A stretch of 64,000 nt of DNA from the NCBI RefSeq assembly GCF_022267515.1, contig NZ_JAKFGB010000012.1, forward strand, positions 806,001-870,000, written 5' to 3'. This DNA is from Rubinisphaera margarita. GTDB taxonomy: Bacteria > Planctomycetota > Planctomycetia > Planctomycetales > Planctomycetaceae. The notes below the pieces were generated by a model. It saw nothing but the letters and a program-made list of their open reading frames with translations, did no database searches and was not told where the DNA came from. Below are positions 45,216 through 56,400 of this stretch, piece after piece (the stretch's first letter is position 1; every line of letters starts with the position of its first letter). The translations under genes and the position numbers were made by a program.

Positions 45216-48200
45216 GTGTCCCCAGTCGCGATTTGGAACCAACTACGTGGTCGTCCGCGAGTATTTGGATACGGCATTGCATTCGTCAGCAGTATTCTGG
45301 CCGCGATTCTCGGCGTTCTGATACATCGCTATCTGACGACTCAGGTTGTTTTCTCGACCTTCTTCCTGTCTGTGGTCCTCTCCGCATGTTACGGCGGGTT
45401 TGGCCCGGGTCTGCTGGCGATTGTGCTCGGATCTTTTTCGGCACTCCAGTTCATTCTGACGCCCGAAGGGCCGCTGTTCTCGGTTTCATCCGCGGAACAG
45501 GGACGACTGACGATCTTTATCCTGCTGAGTCTGATGACGACCGCGATCATCTGCTGGACGCGGTTCCGTTTCTATCTGGCGGCACTGGATAAGGAACGGC
45601 TTTCAGTGACTCTGGCCAGTATCGCCGACGCGGTAATTGCGACCGACGCCAGGGGAGCGGTTTCGTTCCTGAACCGGAACGCTGAAGAACTGACCGGTTG
45701 GACACTCGAAGAGGCAGCCGGAAAGCCGCTGGATGAAGTTTTCCGGATCATCGATGAGTCAACCGGCGAAGGTTCCCTCCCCTCTTCCGAGCAAGGCCAG
45801 AGTACCGACTCGTTCGCCGGGCTGCATGCGCGAACGTTGTTGATCGCCCGCGATGAGACGACTCGGCCCATTCAGCATACCGTGGCGCCGATTAAGGATC
45901 GGACGAACTCCGAAATCGGTCTGGTCTTTGTGTTTCGTGATATCACGATGAAGAGAGAGGCCGAGCGAGCGGCCGCCGAGCAGGCGCGTCTGCTCAAGTT
46001 GCGAAGTGGCCTCGGGGCCGTGCTCGCTCAGGAGTTGTTACTGCCGGAGGCGCTGCAGAAGTGTGCGCAGCTGATCGTCGATCATCTGGAAGTGCAGCAG
46101 GTCGACATCTGGTGCTTTGATTTCGCGACCGGGCTTCTGGAACTGACAGCCAGGGCTGGTCTCGGAAGCGATTCGGGATCGGAGTCGCTTCGACTGTCAC
46201 CCGGCGAGTCACTGATCGGTAAGATTGCTCGATCACGAAGCCCACGGTTTCTCTCGCACGCTCCGGACTCCTCTTCCGAAACAGGCGACCAGGTCGCTCA
46301 GGATGCGGCTGCGTTTCTCGGGTATCCCCTGTTCATCGAAGATCGGGGGCTCGGCGTTCTGACGCTGTCCACAAATCGCCCACTTTCGCACACCGTGAAG
46401 GAAAACATTCCGCCGTTAACGGAGAGTCTTTCACAATTTCTGGAACGAAAACGTCAGGAAGAAGCTTTACGGAACAACGAGAAACTGCACCGGACCCTGG
46501 CTGAACTGGCCTCAGACTACGGCTGCATCGGACGAATTCATCCCGATGGGCAGGTCGAAATTGAATGGGTGACCAGCGGGTTCCAACGGGTCACCGGCTA
46601 CACGCTTGATGAGCTGAATGCGGCGGGGGGCTGGCAGATTCTGGTTCCCGAAGACCAACTCAAATCGGTCGAGGTGAGCATCGGGCAGTGGCTCGAGCAT
46701 GGTGTTCACCGAAGCGAAACCAGCATCATCACTCGCGAGGGCAACACGCGGCACGTCGAATACTTTGGCCGAGCGGAGCGGGACGCGAAAAGCGAAGACG
46801 TTCGCGTGTATCTGGCCGCACGCGATATTACCGAGTCCAGGATTGCTGCTGAGAAGTTCAGACAGCAGCAGGAATGGTTCGAGGTGACTTTGTCCAGTAT
46901 CGGCGACGCCGTCATTGCCACCGATGAAAACGGAGCAATCACCTTTCTAAATCGGGTTGCCGCTCGTCTGACAGAATGGTCGAAGGAGGAGGCCCTGGGG
47001 CGACCGTTGCGGGACGTGTTCAACATTCTGCACGAGGGAACGCGGGAACCCGTTGAAAACCCTGTCGAGAAAGTCTTACGGAATGGAGAGATCGTCGGTT
47101 TATCGAACCACACGATTCTCGTCACAAGATCGGGCTCGGAGTTCCCGATTGATGATGGAGCCGCTCCAATTCGCGACAACAGTGGAGCGATCATCGGCGT
47201 CGTGTTGATTTTTCGGGACATGACCGATCGACGGGAGGCCGAACGGCAGATTGCTAATCGCGACTGGCGCTATCGTATGATCAGCGACGCTTCCCACGAT
47301 GTGATTTGGGACTGGGATCTCAAGAAGCACCAGATTACGTGGAATGACAGCGTTAAAAATCGTTTCGGATATGAAACCGTGGAGTCATCGTTGGACTGGT
47401 GGGCCGAACGGGTTCATCCCGATGACCGCGACCGCGTCGTCGACGGACTGGAAAGTGTGATCCAATCCAATGAGGAAAAGTGGGTCGACGAATATCGCTT
47501 CCAGCGATCCGATGGAACCTACGCATACATCATCGATCGAGGCAAGGTGCTCCGCAACGGGGATGGCGAGGGCTTACGAATGGTCGGCTCCATGGTCGAC
47601 CTGACTGATCGGCAGGAAGCCGAGAATCGGTTACGGGAAAGCGAAGAACGCCTCCGTTTGGCTGTTGAATCGACACATATTGGCACCTTTGATTACAGCC
47701 CTTTGACCGGCGAACTGGAATGGTCCGACCGCTGCAAGAGTGCATTGGGAGTGCCGATCGATGAGGACGTGAATATCGACATCTTCTTCGAACGTCTGCA
47801 TCCAGACGACCGGGAACAGGTAGAGCGAAAGCTCCAGGAGGCTCTGGACCCCAACGGAGATGGCCGGTACGCCGCGGAGTATCGTTCGGTCTGGCCCGAT
47901 GGAACGATTCGCTGGATCGATGCCCAGGGACAGGCTTTCTTTACTGAGGAAGGTTCCCGTCGCGTCGCCTGTCGACTGATTGGAACCGTGCTCGACACGA
48001 CCGAACGGAAGAAAGCCGAGGACGATCTCAAGCTCAGCATGGAGCGGTTCCGCAACCTGGCCGACAGCATTTCGCAGTTCGCCTGGATGGCCGATGAGAC
48101 CGGCTACATCCATTGGTACAATCAACGATGGTTCGAGTATACCGGCACGACTCTGGAAGAGATGGAGGGCTGGGGATGGGACAAGGTTCATCATCCCGAC

Positions 48201-49556
48201 TTCGTCGAAGAGGTGACCGAACGGTTTCAGGCCGCGTGTCAGTCAGGAACTCCCTGGGAAGATACGTTCCCGTTGAAAGGCCGCGACGGGAAGTTCCGCT
48301 GGTTTCTCTCCCGAGCCATGCCGATCAAAAACGAGGACGGTCAGATCATTCGCTGGGTGGGCACCAATACCGATGTCACGACTCAGATGGAACTTCAGGA
48401 TGAGCTCCGCAGCATCGCCGCCAAGTTGTCGGAAGCCGATCGACGAAAGGACGATTTCCTGGCGACACTGGCTCACGAACTGCGGAATCCGCTGGCTCCG
48501 ATTCGGACGGGCCTCGAGGTGATGAAGCACACCCAGGGCGATGCGGAGACGCTCGAAGAGGTTCGCAGTGTCATGGAGCGACAGACGCACCAGTTGATTG
48601 TACTAGTCGATGATCTGCTGGATATCTCGCGGATTACTCGGGGGAAACTCGAGCTGCGGAAATGTCGCGTCAATCTGAATGAGGTTGTGAATAGTGCCGT
48701 TGAAGCATCAAGCCCGCTGATCGATGACAACCTGCATCAACTGGAGGTGATCCTTCCTGATGAGCCGATCACAATCGAAGCCGATCCGCATCGGTTGGCC
48801 CAGGTCGTTTCCAATCTGCTCAATAACGCCGCGAAGTACACAATTGACGGTGGCACGATTCGCCTCAGTATTGAGAAGCTCGAAGAGCACGTGCTGATTT
48901 CGGTGGCCGACAACGGAATCGGGATTCCCTCCGAGATGACGCATCAGATCTTCGAGATGTTCGCCCAGATCGACCGTCCGATGGAAAAGGGTTATACGGG
49001 GCTCGGAATCGGTCTGACGCTCGTGAAATCCCTTGTGGAGATGCATGACGGGACGATCGAGGTCCAGAGCGATGGCCTCAATCAGGGCAGTCAATTTCGT
49101 GTCCGTCTCCCCTTGGGAACACCGCGACCTGACTATAATGGGGAGCAATCTTCCGAGGAGGAAAAAGAGCCACCCAGTCCGACTCTTCAGAAGATTCTCG
49201 TGGTCGACGACAACAAAGCCGCCGCGGACCTGCTGGCGATGATCGTGAGGATGCTGGGGCACGAAGTCCGTATCGCGAATGATGGCCGGGAGGGTGTCGA
49301 TGCGGCACGTGAATTTCGTCCCGACGTAATACTGATGGATATCGGGATGCCAAGAATGAACGGGTATGAAGCAGCCCGTTTGATCCGCAATCAGGAGTGG
49401 GGGGATGACATCCATCTCGTCGCTCTCACCGGATGGGGACAGGATGAAGATCGACGGAGAACGCAGGATGCGGGCTTCGACCATCATCTCGTCAAACCCG
49501 CCGAACCCGCGGATTTGTTGAAGGTGCTTGCAGAAGGAAGGCCGGAGACGAAGTGA
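45216..49556 (+). CDS. giant hybrid histidine kinase, DUF4118-PAS-GAF-PAS(5)-HisKA-HATPase-REC
   Basis: 1446 residues from GTG 45216, with AAGG upstream. A KdpD-like four-helix membrane domain (DUF4118, about 15-115) comes first. PAS1 follows (IADAVIATDARGAVSFLNRN), then a GAF domain (about 260-410) and five more PAS/PAC units ending with WMADETGYIHWYNQRWFEYTG. HisKA has His1087 (LAHELRNPLAPIR). The HATPase has NLLNNAAKYT and DNGIGIPSE. The receiver has Asp1375 (ILMDIGMPRMNG). Six PAS domains plus GAF imply several ligands or redox inputs. No output domain is present. Its stop overlaps the start of the next kinase gene. Confidence 0.9.
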   Translation: MSPVAIWNQLRGRPRVFGYGIAFVSSILAAILGVLIHRYLTTQVVFSTFFLSVVLSACYGGFGPGLLAIVLGSFSALQFILTPEGPLFSVSSAEQGRLTIFILLSLMTTAIICWTRFRFYLAALDKERLSVTLASIADAVIATDARGAVSFLNRNAEELTGWTLEEAAGKPLDEVFRIIDESTGEGSLPSSEQGQSTDSFAGLHARTLLIARDETTRPIQHTVAPIKDRTNSEIGLVFVFRDITMKREAERAAAEQARLLKLRSGLGAVLAQELLLPEALQKCAQLIVDHLEVQQVDIWCFDFATGLLELTARAGLGSDSGSESLRLSPGESLIGKIARSRSPRFLSHAPDSSSETGDQVAQDAAAFLGYPLFIEDRGLGVLTLSTNRPLSHTVKENIPPLTESLSQFLERKRQEEALRNNEKLHRTLAELASDYGCIGRIHPDGQVEIEWVTSGFQRVTGYTLDELNAAGGWQILVPEDQLKSVEVSIGQWLEHGVHRSETSIITREGNTRHVEYFGRAERDAKSEDVRVYLAARDITESRIAAEKFRQQQEWFEVTLSSIGDAVIATDENGAITFLNRVAARLTEWSKEEALGRPLRDVFNILHEGTREPVENPVEKVLRNGEIVGLSNHTILVTRSGSEFPIDDGAAPIRDNSGAIIGVVLIFRDMTDRREAERQIANRDWRYRMISDASHDVIWDWDLKKHQITWNDSVKNRFGYETVESSLDWWAERVHPDDRDRVVDGLESVIQSNEEKWVDEYRFQRSDGTYAYIIDRGKVLRNGDGEGLRMVGSMVDLTDRQEAENRLRESEERLRLAVESTHIGTFDYSPLTGELEWSDRCKSALGVPIDEDVNIDIFFERLHPDDREQVERKLQEALDPNGDGRYAAEYRSVWPDGTIRWIDAQGQAFFTEEGSRRVACRLIGTVLDTTERKKAEDDLKLSMERFRNLADSISQFAWMADETGYIHWYNQRWFEYTGTTLEEMEGWGWDKVHHPDFVEEVTERFQAACQSGTPWEDTFPLKGRDGKFRWFLSRAMPIKNEDGQIIRWVGTNTDVTTQMELQDELRSIAAKLSEADRRKDDFLATLAHELRNPLAPIRTGLEVMKHTQGDAETLEEVRSVMERQTHQLIVLVDDLLDISRITRGKLELRKCRVNLNEVVNSAVEASSPLIDDNLHQLEVILPDEPITIEADPHRLAQVVSNLLNNAAKYTIDGGTIRLSIEKLEEHVLISVADNGIGIPSEMTHQIFEMFAQIDRPMEKGYTGLGIGLTLVKSLVEMHDGTIEVQSDGLNQGSQFRVRLPLGTPRPDYNGEQSSEEEKEPPSPTLQKILVVDDNKAAADLLAMIVRMLGHEVRIANDGREGVDAAREFRPDVILMDIGMPRMNGYEAARLIRNQEWGDDIHLVALTGWGQDEDRRRTQDAGFDHHLVKPAEPADLLKVLAEGRPETK

Positions 49557-52500
49557 TGTCGGATCAGTCTGCGTATCGAACACAACCTGAAAGTGATTGC
49601 TACTTCGCTGGTGACGGCGAGATGGCTGAACGGATCAACGGCCTGGATTGGGCGACCACCTCGCTGGGACCGATTCCTGACTGGCCGATCTGTCTGAAGA
49701 ACGCTGTGCAATTGATGCTGACCTCCCGGTTTCCGATGTTCGTCTGGTGGGGAGACCGTCTGCTCAATTTGTATAACGATGCTTATGCTCCTATTCTCGG
49801 GGAACGGCACCCTGCCGCTCTGGGAGGCATTGCACCCGATATCTGGTCGGATATCTGGTCGATTATCGGTCCGCAGGCCGACTTCGTAATGAGCGAACGC
49901 CGGTCCACATGGAACGAAGAGCTGCTGCTCGTGATGCAGCGGAACCAGTTTCGTGAGGAAACCTACTTCACGTTCTCATACAGTCCACTGATTGATGACG
50001 AAGGGAATGTCGGCGGGATCTTCTGTGCCTGCACGGAGGACACGCAGCGGGTTCTGGCCGGCCGGCGGCTGCAGACGCTGCGACATCTGGCCGAACGAAC
50101 CGGGACTGAGAACCAGTCCCAGGAGGACGCCAGCCGGTTTGCCGCGACAGCGCTGGCTCGCAATCCGCACGATCTTCCCTTCGTGCTGCTTTACCTGCTG
50201 GATGATCAGAAGCGGGCGCGACTTGCGGGCTCTTGTGGTCTTCTACCAAACGATGCGGTCTGTCCGCAGATCATCGACCTGGAGCACGATCAGACTCCGT
50301 GGCCTTTTGTCGAAGTGCTCGAAACGGAGCAGCCTGTCGAAGTCGGAAATCTTTCCGAACGATTCGGTCCGCTCCGCTGTGGCGTCTGGCCGGAGTCTCC
50401 AGAAAATGCGTATGTGATGCCGTTGTCCAACAACCGGCTGATGGGTTTCCTTGTGACCGGAATCAGTCCGTATCTGGAGTTTGATCGAAACTATCAGACA
50501 TTTCTGCAGCTTACCGGCCGGCATGTCGGCATGGCGATTGCCAATGCGGAGGCTCATGAAGAGGAGAAACAGCGAGCAAAGTCACTGGCCGATCTCGATA
50601 TCGCGAAGTCGCGATTCTTCTCCAACATCAGCCACGAGTTCCGCACGCCTCTCGCCCTGCTCCTCAGTCCGCTGGAGGATGTGCTGAAGATGCAGTCAGA
50701 ACAACTCACCTCCGAGCAGTCGCAGTTACTCGATACGGCTCATCGCAATGCCTTGAGGATGCTCAAGCTCGTCAATACCTTACTCGACTTTTCTCGGCTG
50801 GAAGCAGGTCGAGTTCAGGCGACATTCCAACCGACCGACCTGGCCAAATTCACGTCCGATCTGGCGAGCAACTTTCGATCAGCCTGCGAACGGGTCGGGC
50901 TTGATTTGAACGTGGACACCGCCCCCCTTGCCGAGCTGGTCTATGTCGACCGTAAGATGTGGGAGTCCATCGTTCTCAATCTTCTCTCCAATGCGTTCAA
51001 GTTCACAACCCGCGGGGAAATCAACGTTGTGCTCGAAGCAGACCGGGAGAGCGTCGTGCTTGCTGTTCGCGATACCGGGTGCGGCATCGCTGAGCACGAA
51101 ATTCCGCACCTGTTCCAGCGGTTCCATCGCATCGACGAGACACGCGGGCGAGTTCAGGAAGGTTCGGGGATCGGCCTGGCGCTGGTGCACGAACTCGTGC
51201 TCATGCATCAGGGGACAATCGAAGTCGAAAGTGAGCCTGAAAAGGGGACGACGTTTACGGTCCGCCTCCCGGTCGGTAAAGAGCATCTTCCAGCCGACCG
51301 GCTTCAGGGAGGCGGCGAAGATGCGACCCTGTCGGTATCATCGGACCACTTCGCCGAAGAGGCGCTTCGCTGGATCGCGGAAGACGAGATCGAGGATCCA
51401 GCCGAGGAAGATCCTTACCTCAACAGGGGGACGCTGCCTCGGATTCTGATCGTCGACGATAATGTCGATATGCGACGTTACCTCTCGCGGTTGCTGCAGG
51501 CTGACTACGAGCTGATCATAGCCGATGATGGTCGCGAAGCGCTGGAAAAGGCGGTCTCGGAGTCGCCCGATCTGATTCTCGCCGACATCATGCTGCCGGA
51601 GATGGATGGATTCAAACTTCTGCGGGCGTTGCGGGACGATCCGCGCACGAAAGTTCTTCCGATTCTGCTGCTGTCAGCGCGAGCCGGTGAAGAAGCCCGT
51701 GTTGCCGGGATTCGCGCGGGAGCAGATGACTATCTGACCAAACCGTTCGCCTCGCGCGAACTGCTGGCCAGCATCTCGACTCATCTGACATTGGCCGACA
51801 TTCGACGCGAAGCCGCCGAGTCAATCCGCGAAAGCGAAGCCCGCTTTCGCAATATGGCCGACCATGCGCCGGTCATGATCTGGGTTCGGGACGATGAGGG
51901 ACATTGCACCTATCTGAATCGACTCTGGTATGAGTTCACGGGATCGTCTCCCGAAGAGGGTCTCCCCGTTGACTGGACCGCCCTCATTCATCCTGAGGAT
52001 CGTCAGTCGAATCGTCATTCGTTCACCGCCGCTCTGGAAGAGCGTGACCCGATCCGGCTTGAGTATCGCCTCAAACGACATGATGGCGAGCATCGCTGGG
52101 TGATTGATGCCGCTTCACCGCGGTTCAACTCAGAAGGCAAATTTCTCGGTTACGTCGGATCGATCATCGACATTACGGATTTGAAAGCAGTTGAGTCCGA
52201 ACTCCGCGAATCGGCGCGTCGTAAGGATGATTTTCTGGCGATGCTGGGCCACGAACTCCGTAATCCTCTCGCGCCGATCCGCACGGGGCTCGACTTTCTC
52301 GCGGTGGAAGGGGATCCCCGCAATGAGCAGATGATCCAGCTGATGCAGGAGCAGATGGAGCACCTCGTGCGGCTCGTGGACGATTTGCTCGACGTTTCCC
52401 GGATCATGCGGAACAAGATCGAGCTGCGACGGGAACCGGTCCGCATTCAGGAGGTTGTCAGAAAATCGATTGATGCGGTTCGCCAGTTGATTGATCGTGA

Positions 52501-53320
52501 GAATCAGCAGCTGACAACGAAGATTTCGGACGAACCCCTCTGGCTGAATGCCGATCCCGTCCGCATTGTGCAGATTCTGGAGAATCTGCTCAACAATGCC
52601 TGTAAATACACTCAGTCCGAGGGGCAAATCGGCGTTTCCGTCTGGTCGACTGACGCAGAAGTCTACATCTCGGTGAAAGACAATGGCGTTGGTATTGATC
52701 CCGAACTGATGCCGACTATCTTTGAAGCATTCACCCAGTCTTCGCGTTCTCTGGACCGCTCGCAGGGAGGACTGGGAATTGGTCTGACTCTTGTAAAGCG
52801 GCTCGTCGAAATGCACGAAGGAACCATCACCGTCGAAAGCGCAGGTTCGAATCAGGGAAGCACGTTCACGGTGCAGTTTCCCAGAATCGACAGCCCGGAA
52901 CAGAAGAGCGACATGCCCGATACTGGCAACACGAGCGAAGCAAGACGAATTTTGGCTGTCGACGATAATGTCGGAGCCGCGTGGCTGTTATCCAAGCTGC
53001 TCGGCAAGCTCGGAGACCATGAGGTGGAGACGGCTCACGACGGTCCGTCCGTGCTGGAGAAAGTGCCGGAATTCAAACCCGACATCATCCTGCTCGACAT
53101 CGGGCTTCCCGGAATGAATGGGTACGATGTCGCCCGGAAACTGCGTGAAGACCCGGCCAACGACCATATTCTCCTCGTCGCCCTCACTGGCTACGGCCTG
53201 GAAGAGGACCGGCGCAAATCAGAGTCTGCGGGGTTCGACGAGCATCTCGTCAAACCCCCTTCTCTCGATCAGATGAAAATGATTCTGAATCACGCCAAAC
53301 TGCAGCGTGAATCAGACTAG
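49556..53320 (+). CDS. double-core hybrid kinase, PAS-GAF-HisKA-HATPase-REC-PAS-HisKA-HATPase-REC
   Basis: 1254 residues from ATG 49556 (a GTG lies three bases upstream). An N-terminal PAS-like domain comes first (MFVWWGDRLLNLYNDAY), then a GAF-like region. HisKA1 has His360 (NISHEFRTPLALLL) and its HATPase, and the first receiver has Asp677 (LADIMLPEMDG). A PAS domain follows (VMIWVRDDEGHCTYLNRLWY). HisKA2 has His899 (LGHELRNPLAPIR) and its HATPase, and the second receiver has Asp1181 (LLDIGLPGMNG). Two complete kinase cores in one chain are unusual. The second half closely resembles the C-terminus of the preceding kinase, suggesting duplication. No membrane segment is present. The stop codon lies in the adjacent inverted repeat. 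Confidence 0.9.
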   Translation: MSDQSAYRTQPESDCYFAGDGEMAERINGLDWATTSLGPIPDWPICLKNAVQLMLTSRFPMFVWWGDRLLNLYNDAYAPILGERHPAALGGIAPDIWSDIWSIIGPQADFVMSERRSTWNEELLLVMQRNQFREETYFTFSYSPLIDDEGNVGGIFCACTEDTQRVLAGRRLQTLRHLAERTGTENQSQEDASRFAATALARNPHDLPFVLLYLLDDQKRARLAGSCGLLPNDAVCPQIIDLEHDQTPWPFVEVLETEQPVEVGNLSERFGPLRCGVWPESPENAYVMPLSNNRLMGFLVTGISPYLEFDRNYQTFLQLTGRHVGMAIANAEAHEEEKQRAKSLADLDIAKSRFFSNISHEFRTPLALLLSPLEDVLKMQSEQLTSEQSQLLDTAHRNALRMLKLVNTLLDFSRLEAGRVQATFQPTDLAKFTSDLASNFRSACERVGLDLNVDTAPLAELVYVDRKMWESIVLNLLSNAFKFTTRGEINVVLEADRESVVLAVRDTGCGIAEHEIPHLFQRFHRIDETRGRVQEGSGIGLALVHELVLMHQGTIEVESEPEKGTTFTVRLPVGKEHLPADRLQGGGEDATLSVSSDHFAEEALRWIAEDEIEDPAEEDPYLNRGTLPRILIVDDNVDMRRYLSRLLQADYELIIADDGREALEKAVSESPDLILADIMLPEMDGFKLLRALRDDPRTKVLPILLLSARAGEEARVAGIRAGADDYLTKPFASRELLASISTHLTLADIRREAAESIRESEARFRNMADHAPVMIWVRDDEGHCTYLNRLWYEFTGSSPEEGLPVDWTALIHPEDRQSNRHSFTAALEERDPIRLEYRLKRHDGEHRWVIDAASPRFNSEGKFLGYVGSIIDITDLKAVESELRESARRKDDFLAMLGHELRNPLAPIRTGLDFLAVEGDPRNEQMIQLMQEQMEHLVRLVDDLLDVSRIMRNKIELRREPVRIQEVVRKSIDAVRQLIDRENQQLTTKISDEPLWLNADPVRIVQILENLLNNACKYTQSEGQIGVSVWSTDAEVYISVKDNGVGIDPELMPTIFEAFTQSSRSLDRSQGGLGIGLTLVKRLVEMHEGTITVESAGSNQGSTFTVQFPRIDSPEQKSDMPDTGNTSEARRILAVDDNVGAAWLLSKLLGKLGDHEVETAHDGPSVLEKVPEFKPDIILLDIGLPGMNGYDVARKLREDPANDHILLVALTGYGLEEDRRKSESAGFDEHLVKPPSLDQMKMILNHAKLQRESD

Positions 53321-53423
53321 AGCAGTTCACTTAATGGTGTAGCCGTTCCGTCCGCATAAGTTGCCGTCGTTTAAGGCGAGAACTCGATTCTATGCGGACG
53401 TACGGTCGAGCGATTCGCTCTAG
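53317..53423. repeat. MITE-like 107-base inverted-repeat element
   Basis: The outer ends are CTAGAGC (53317-53323) and GCTCTAG (53417-53423). Inner arms CGTCCGCATA (53349-53358) and TATGCGGACG (53391-53400) are also perfect. The TAG of the left end is the stop codon of the double-core kinase. There is no coding capacity. It lies between convergent genes, so a terminator role is possible, but the long nested arms and CTAG ends fit a small non-autonomous mobile element better. Confidence 0.5.
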
Positions 53424-53432
53424 AAGTCGGCT

Positions 53433-56400
53433 TCACCTGGGCAGCGGCTGACCGGTCTGCAGATAGGCGAACAGATCCCGAATCTGCTGCTCGGACAGCT
53501 TGTCGAGCAATCCTTCGGGCATCAGTGATTTCGGCTGACGAATCATCTCTTCGATGTCTTCCCGCGCGATCGTCACGTCCTGACCATCGGCTCCCCGCAG
53601 AACCACGACATGTTCATCCTGATCGACGAGGAAGCCGGTCGTGACTCGTCCATCGATGTCGAGCACCAGATAGTTTTCGTACCCCTCCCGAATCTCGGCA
53701 CTGGGGTTGACGACGTTGATGACCATTCGCAGGCGGTCATCCCGCTTGTACTGGGTCAGTTCCGGCCCCACTCGTTTGCCGTCGGTGAAGAGAACGTGAC
53801 ACTTCGCACACGTTTCCATGTACACGTCGCGCCCGCGATAGAGGTCTCCTGGCTCACCACTCAAGACCTGTTCGACATGAGCAATCTGCTGCTGGATCTG
53901 TTCGCTGGAGGCATCCTGCAACTGTTGCCAGTACTTGCCGATGATCCGGTCGATCTCGGAGTCCTGGTGAATCAGCATCTTACGGACAGTATCAGTCGGC
54001 AGATCCGCCGGGGCGATCTTTCCTGCATCAACAGCCGCGAGAAGATCTCTGCTCCACTCGGCTCGGCTGACCAGCAGAGTTTCCGCAACCTGACGCGGCT
54101 CGCGTTCCAGTGAAGAAAGGCGGGCAAGTACAATCTCACCGATGCGATCGTCTGCATAATTACGCAGAGCCGAGAGCAGACCAATCTGCAAACTCTCATC
54201 GGACGTCGACTGCATCAGCGAGAGCAGACTGGCGAGAGCGCGGGGGTCTCTCAACTCTCCCATCACTGCGACAATGTCTTTCAGTTCGTCGGCTTTGGAG
54301 CTTGGGTCTGCCAGACTGGACAGCGCCTGGTTCATGGCTTTCTCGTCACCCATCCGCATCCTCAGAACGATCGAACCGCCTCCAGAGGCCGTCAGCTCTT
54401 CGGCGAGTTCTCGCGGGATGTTACTCAGCGAACGCCCGCGATAAGCTTCTTCAAAGCCGCTCAACAACTGTTGACGAGGAGCTTCGGCATCGGTTTTCTT
54501 TAACAACGTGACACATGCCTGCAGATCGGCTCGTTCTCCGGCGAGAGCGTAGCGTTTCATCAATCGAGAAAGCAACGAGCTGGTTACGAGCGGCTGCTGT
54601 GCGAACTGTGGATCATCGAACATTTGCAGGATCTCGGCCCGATGGCTCTCCGCGAATCGTTCGATTCCCCACCAGATCAACAGTGGGACATGCGGGTCGT
54701 CGACATCCTCGTCGTGCGTATAAAGCGCTTCGAGAATTGGAATCGCCTGTTCTCCCGTCAGCCGCTTGGCTGTGGAGGCGAGCTGACTGCGCACTTCGAC
54801 ATTCGGTTCTTTCTCCGCCAGATCGATCAGGCGGCTTGCGAGCTCGGTTGTCAGATTGCCTTCGTCGCCGAGTAGTCGAACCGTCCAGAGTCGCACATAC
54901 GGATCGGGATGTTCCAGCGTGTCCCGGGCAACAGCTTCATTCAGCCCCTGAGTCAGATTCAGAGCCCAGAGAGCTTCAAGGGCAAGTTGCGAATCGCCGG
55001 TCTGAATAAGCTTCTTGAGTCGTGGGACGATACTGGGATCCTTGCGGTCTCCGATCATTCTCAATGCGGTCTGCCGATACCACTTGGCGGGATGCGACAG
55101 AAGGTCAACGAGCTCATCGGTCGTTTTCTCGTTCAAGTTGAAGACGGGATACTGATAGCCCTCTTCGGCGCGGAGTCGATAAACACGGCCGGTGTCGGGA
55201 TCGACCTGTCCCTGGTAGTGCTGACCGTGGGCGATGAACTCCTCGTAGAAGTCGCCGATATAGACCGCTCCATCAGGCCCGGTTCGCAGCACAACCGGTC
55301 GAAATCCAAGATCGGTACTGCGAAGTGGCTCCTCGACGTCGCGCGTGCGGAACGTCGAACCGTGAGAAGTCATTTCGGTCAGATAAGCGTTCTGATGCAG
55401 CGGATCGACTGAGACCAGTTTGTCCAGAAAGCGATCCGGCATGCCGGTTTCTTCATAGCGGACCACGGTGTGATTGAATCGGGGCGTCTCTGGCGAATGC
55501 TCCATCTTCTCGAGCGTGCCGAAGGTATAGGGATTGGAAGCGGGACCGTACTTCGCTCCCCCCTTGGGATAATAGGCTCCCTGCACATTGTGGACGGCAC
55601 GGGCGTTGCCGACGTTCTGTCCGCAGAAGAGCCGCCCTTTCGCATCAAAATCGAAACCGAAGGCGTTGTAGCCTCCCTCAGTGAAGAGCTCAATGCGTCT
55701 CGTCTCGGGATGGTAGCGAATCGTGGTTTTCGCTTCGCAGTAGATCGCTTCGTTCGGCTTCATTTCCGGTGTGCGGAGGTTCGACGAGACAGTACTGCCC
55801 TGTACGAAATAGAGCCAGCCGTCCGGTCCCCACCGCAGAGCATTCGGCACGGAATGCGTGTCCTGCATACCGAAGCCTTCGACGTGAACAACAGGATCGC
55901 CGTCGGGGACATCATCGAGATCGGCATCGGGATAGAACATCAGGTAAGGCGGGTTCATGACCCAGAAGCCTCCACGGCCGTGCGCAACGGAAACCGCGAT
56001 ATTAAGGTCATCGAGGACGGCTTTGTGACTGTCAAACGTCCCGTCGCCATCGGTGTCTTCGTGAACCGAAATTCGATCCATTCCCTTGAAGTGATTCGGT
56101 GGCGGAGGAGAGAGTTTGTCGTAGACGGCCCGGTAGTACTGATCGCGGCTGATGATCTTGATGCCGGCTGGAAACGGATACTGCCGATACTCCGTCACCC
56201 AGAGGCGTCCCCGTTCGTCGAAAGTCATTCCGACGGGCTGAGCAATCTCTGGTTCGGTCAGCACCTGATCGAGCTTGAGATCTTCAGAGACCGTCATTTT
56301 CTGCATTGATTCGGCGGGGGTGAGCTTGCGACCGCGAATCAGTTTCTCGGGACGATTCAACTGAGAGCGGGAGATGACAAATTCTTCGTAGACTGCTTCA

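Noticed and set aside
49838..49861. Tandem 12-base repeat (GATATCTGGTCG twice) inside the double-core kinase gene
   Set aside because: It is in frame and encodes DIWSDIWS; a similar W-rich repeat is normal in this PAS subtype, so it reflects protein sequence rather than a DNA element.
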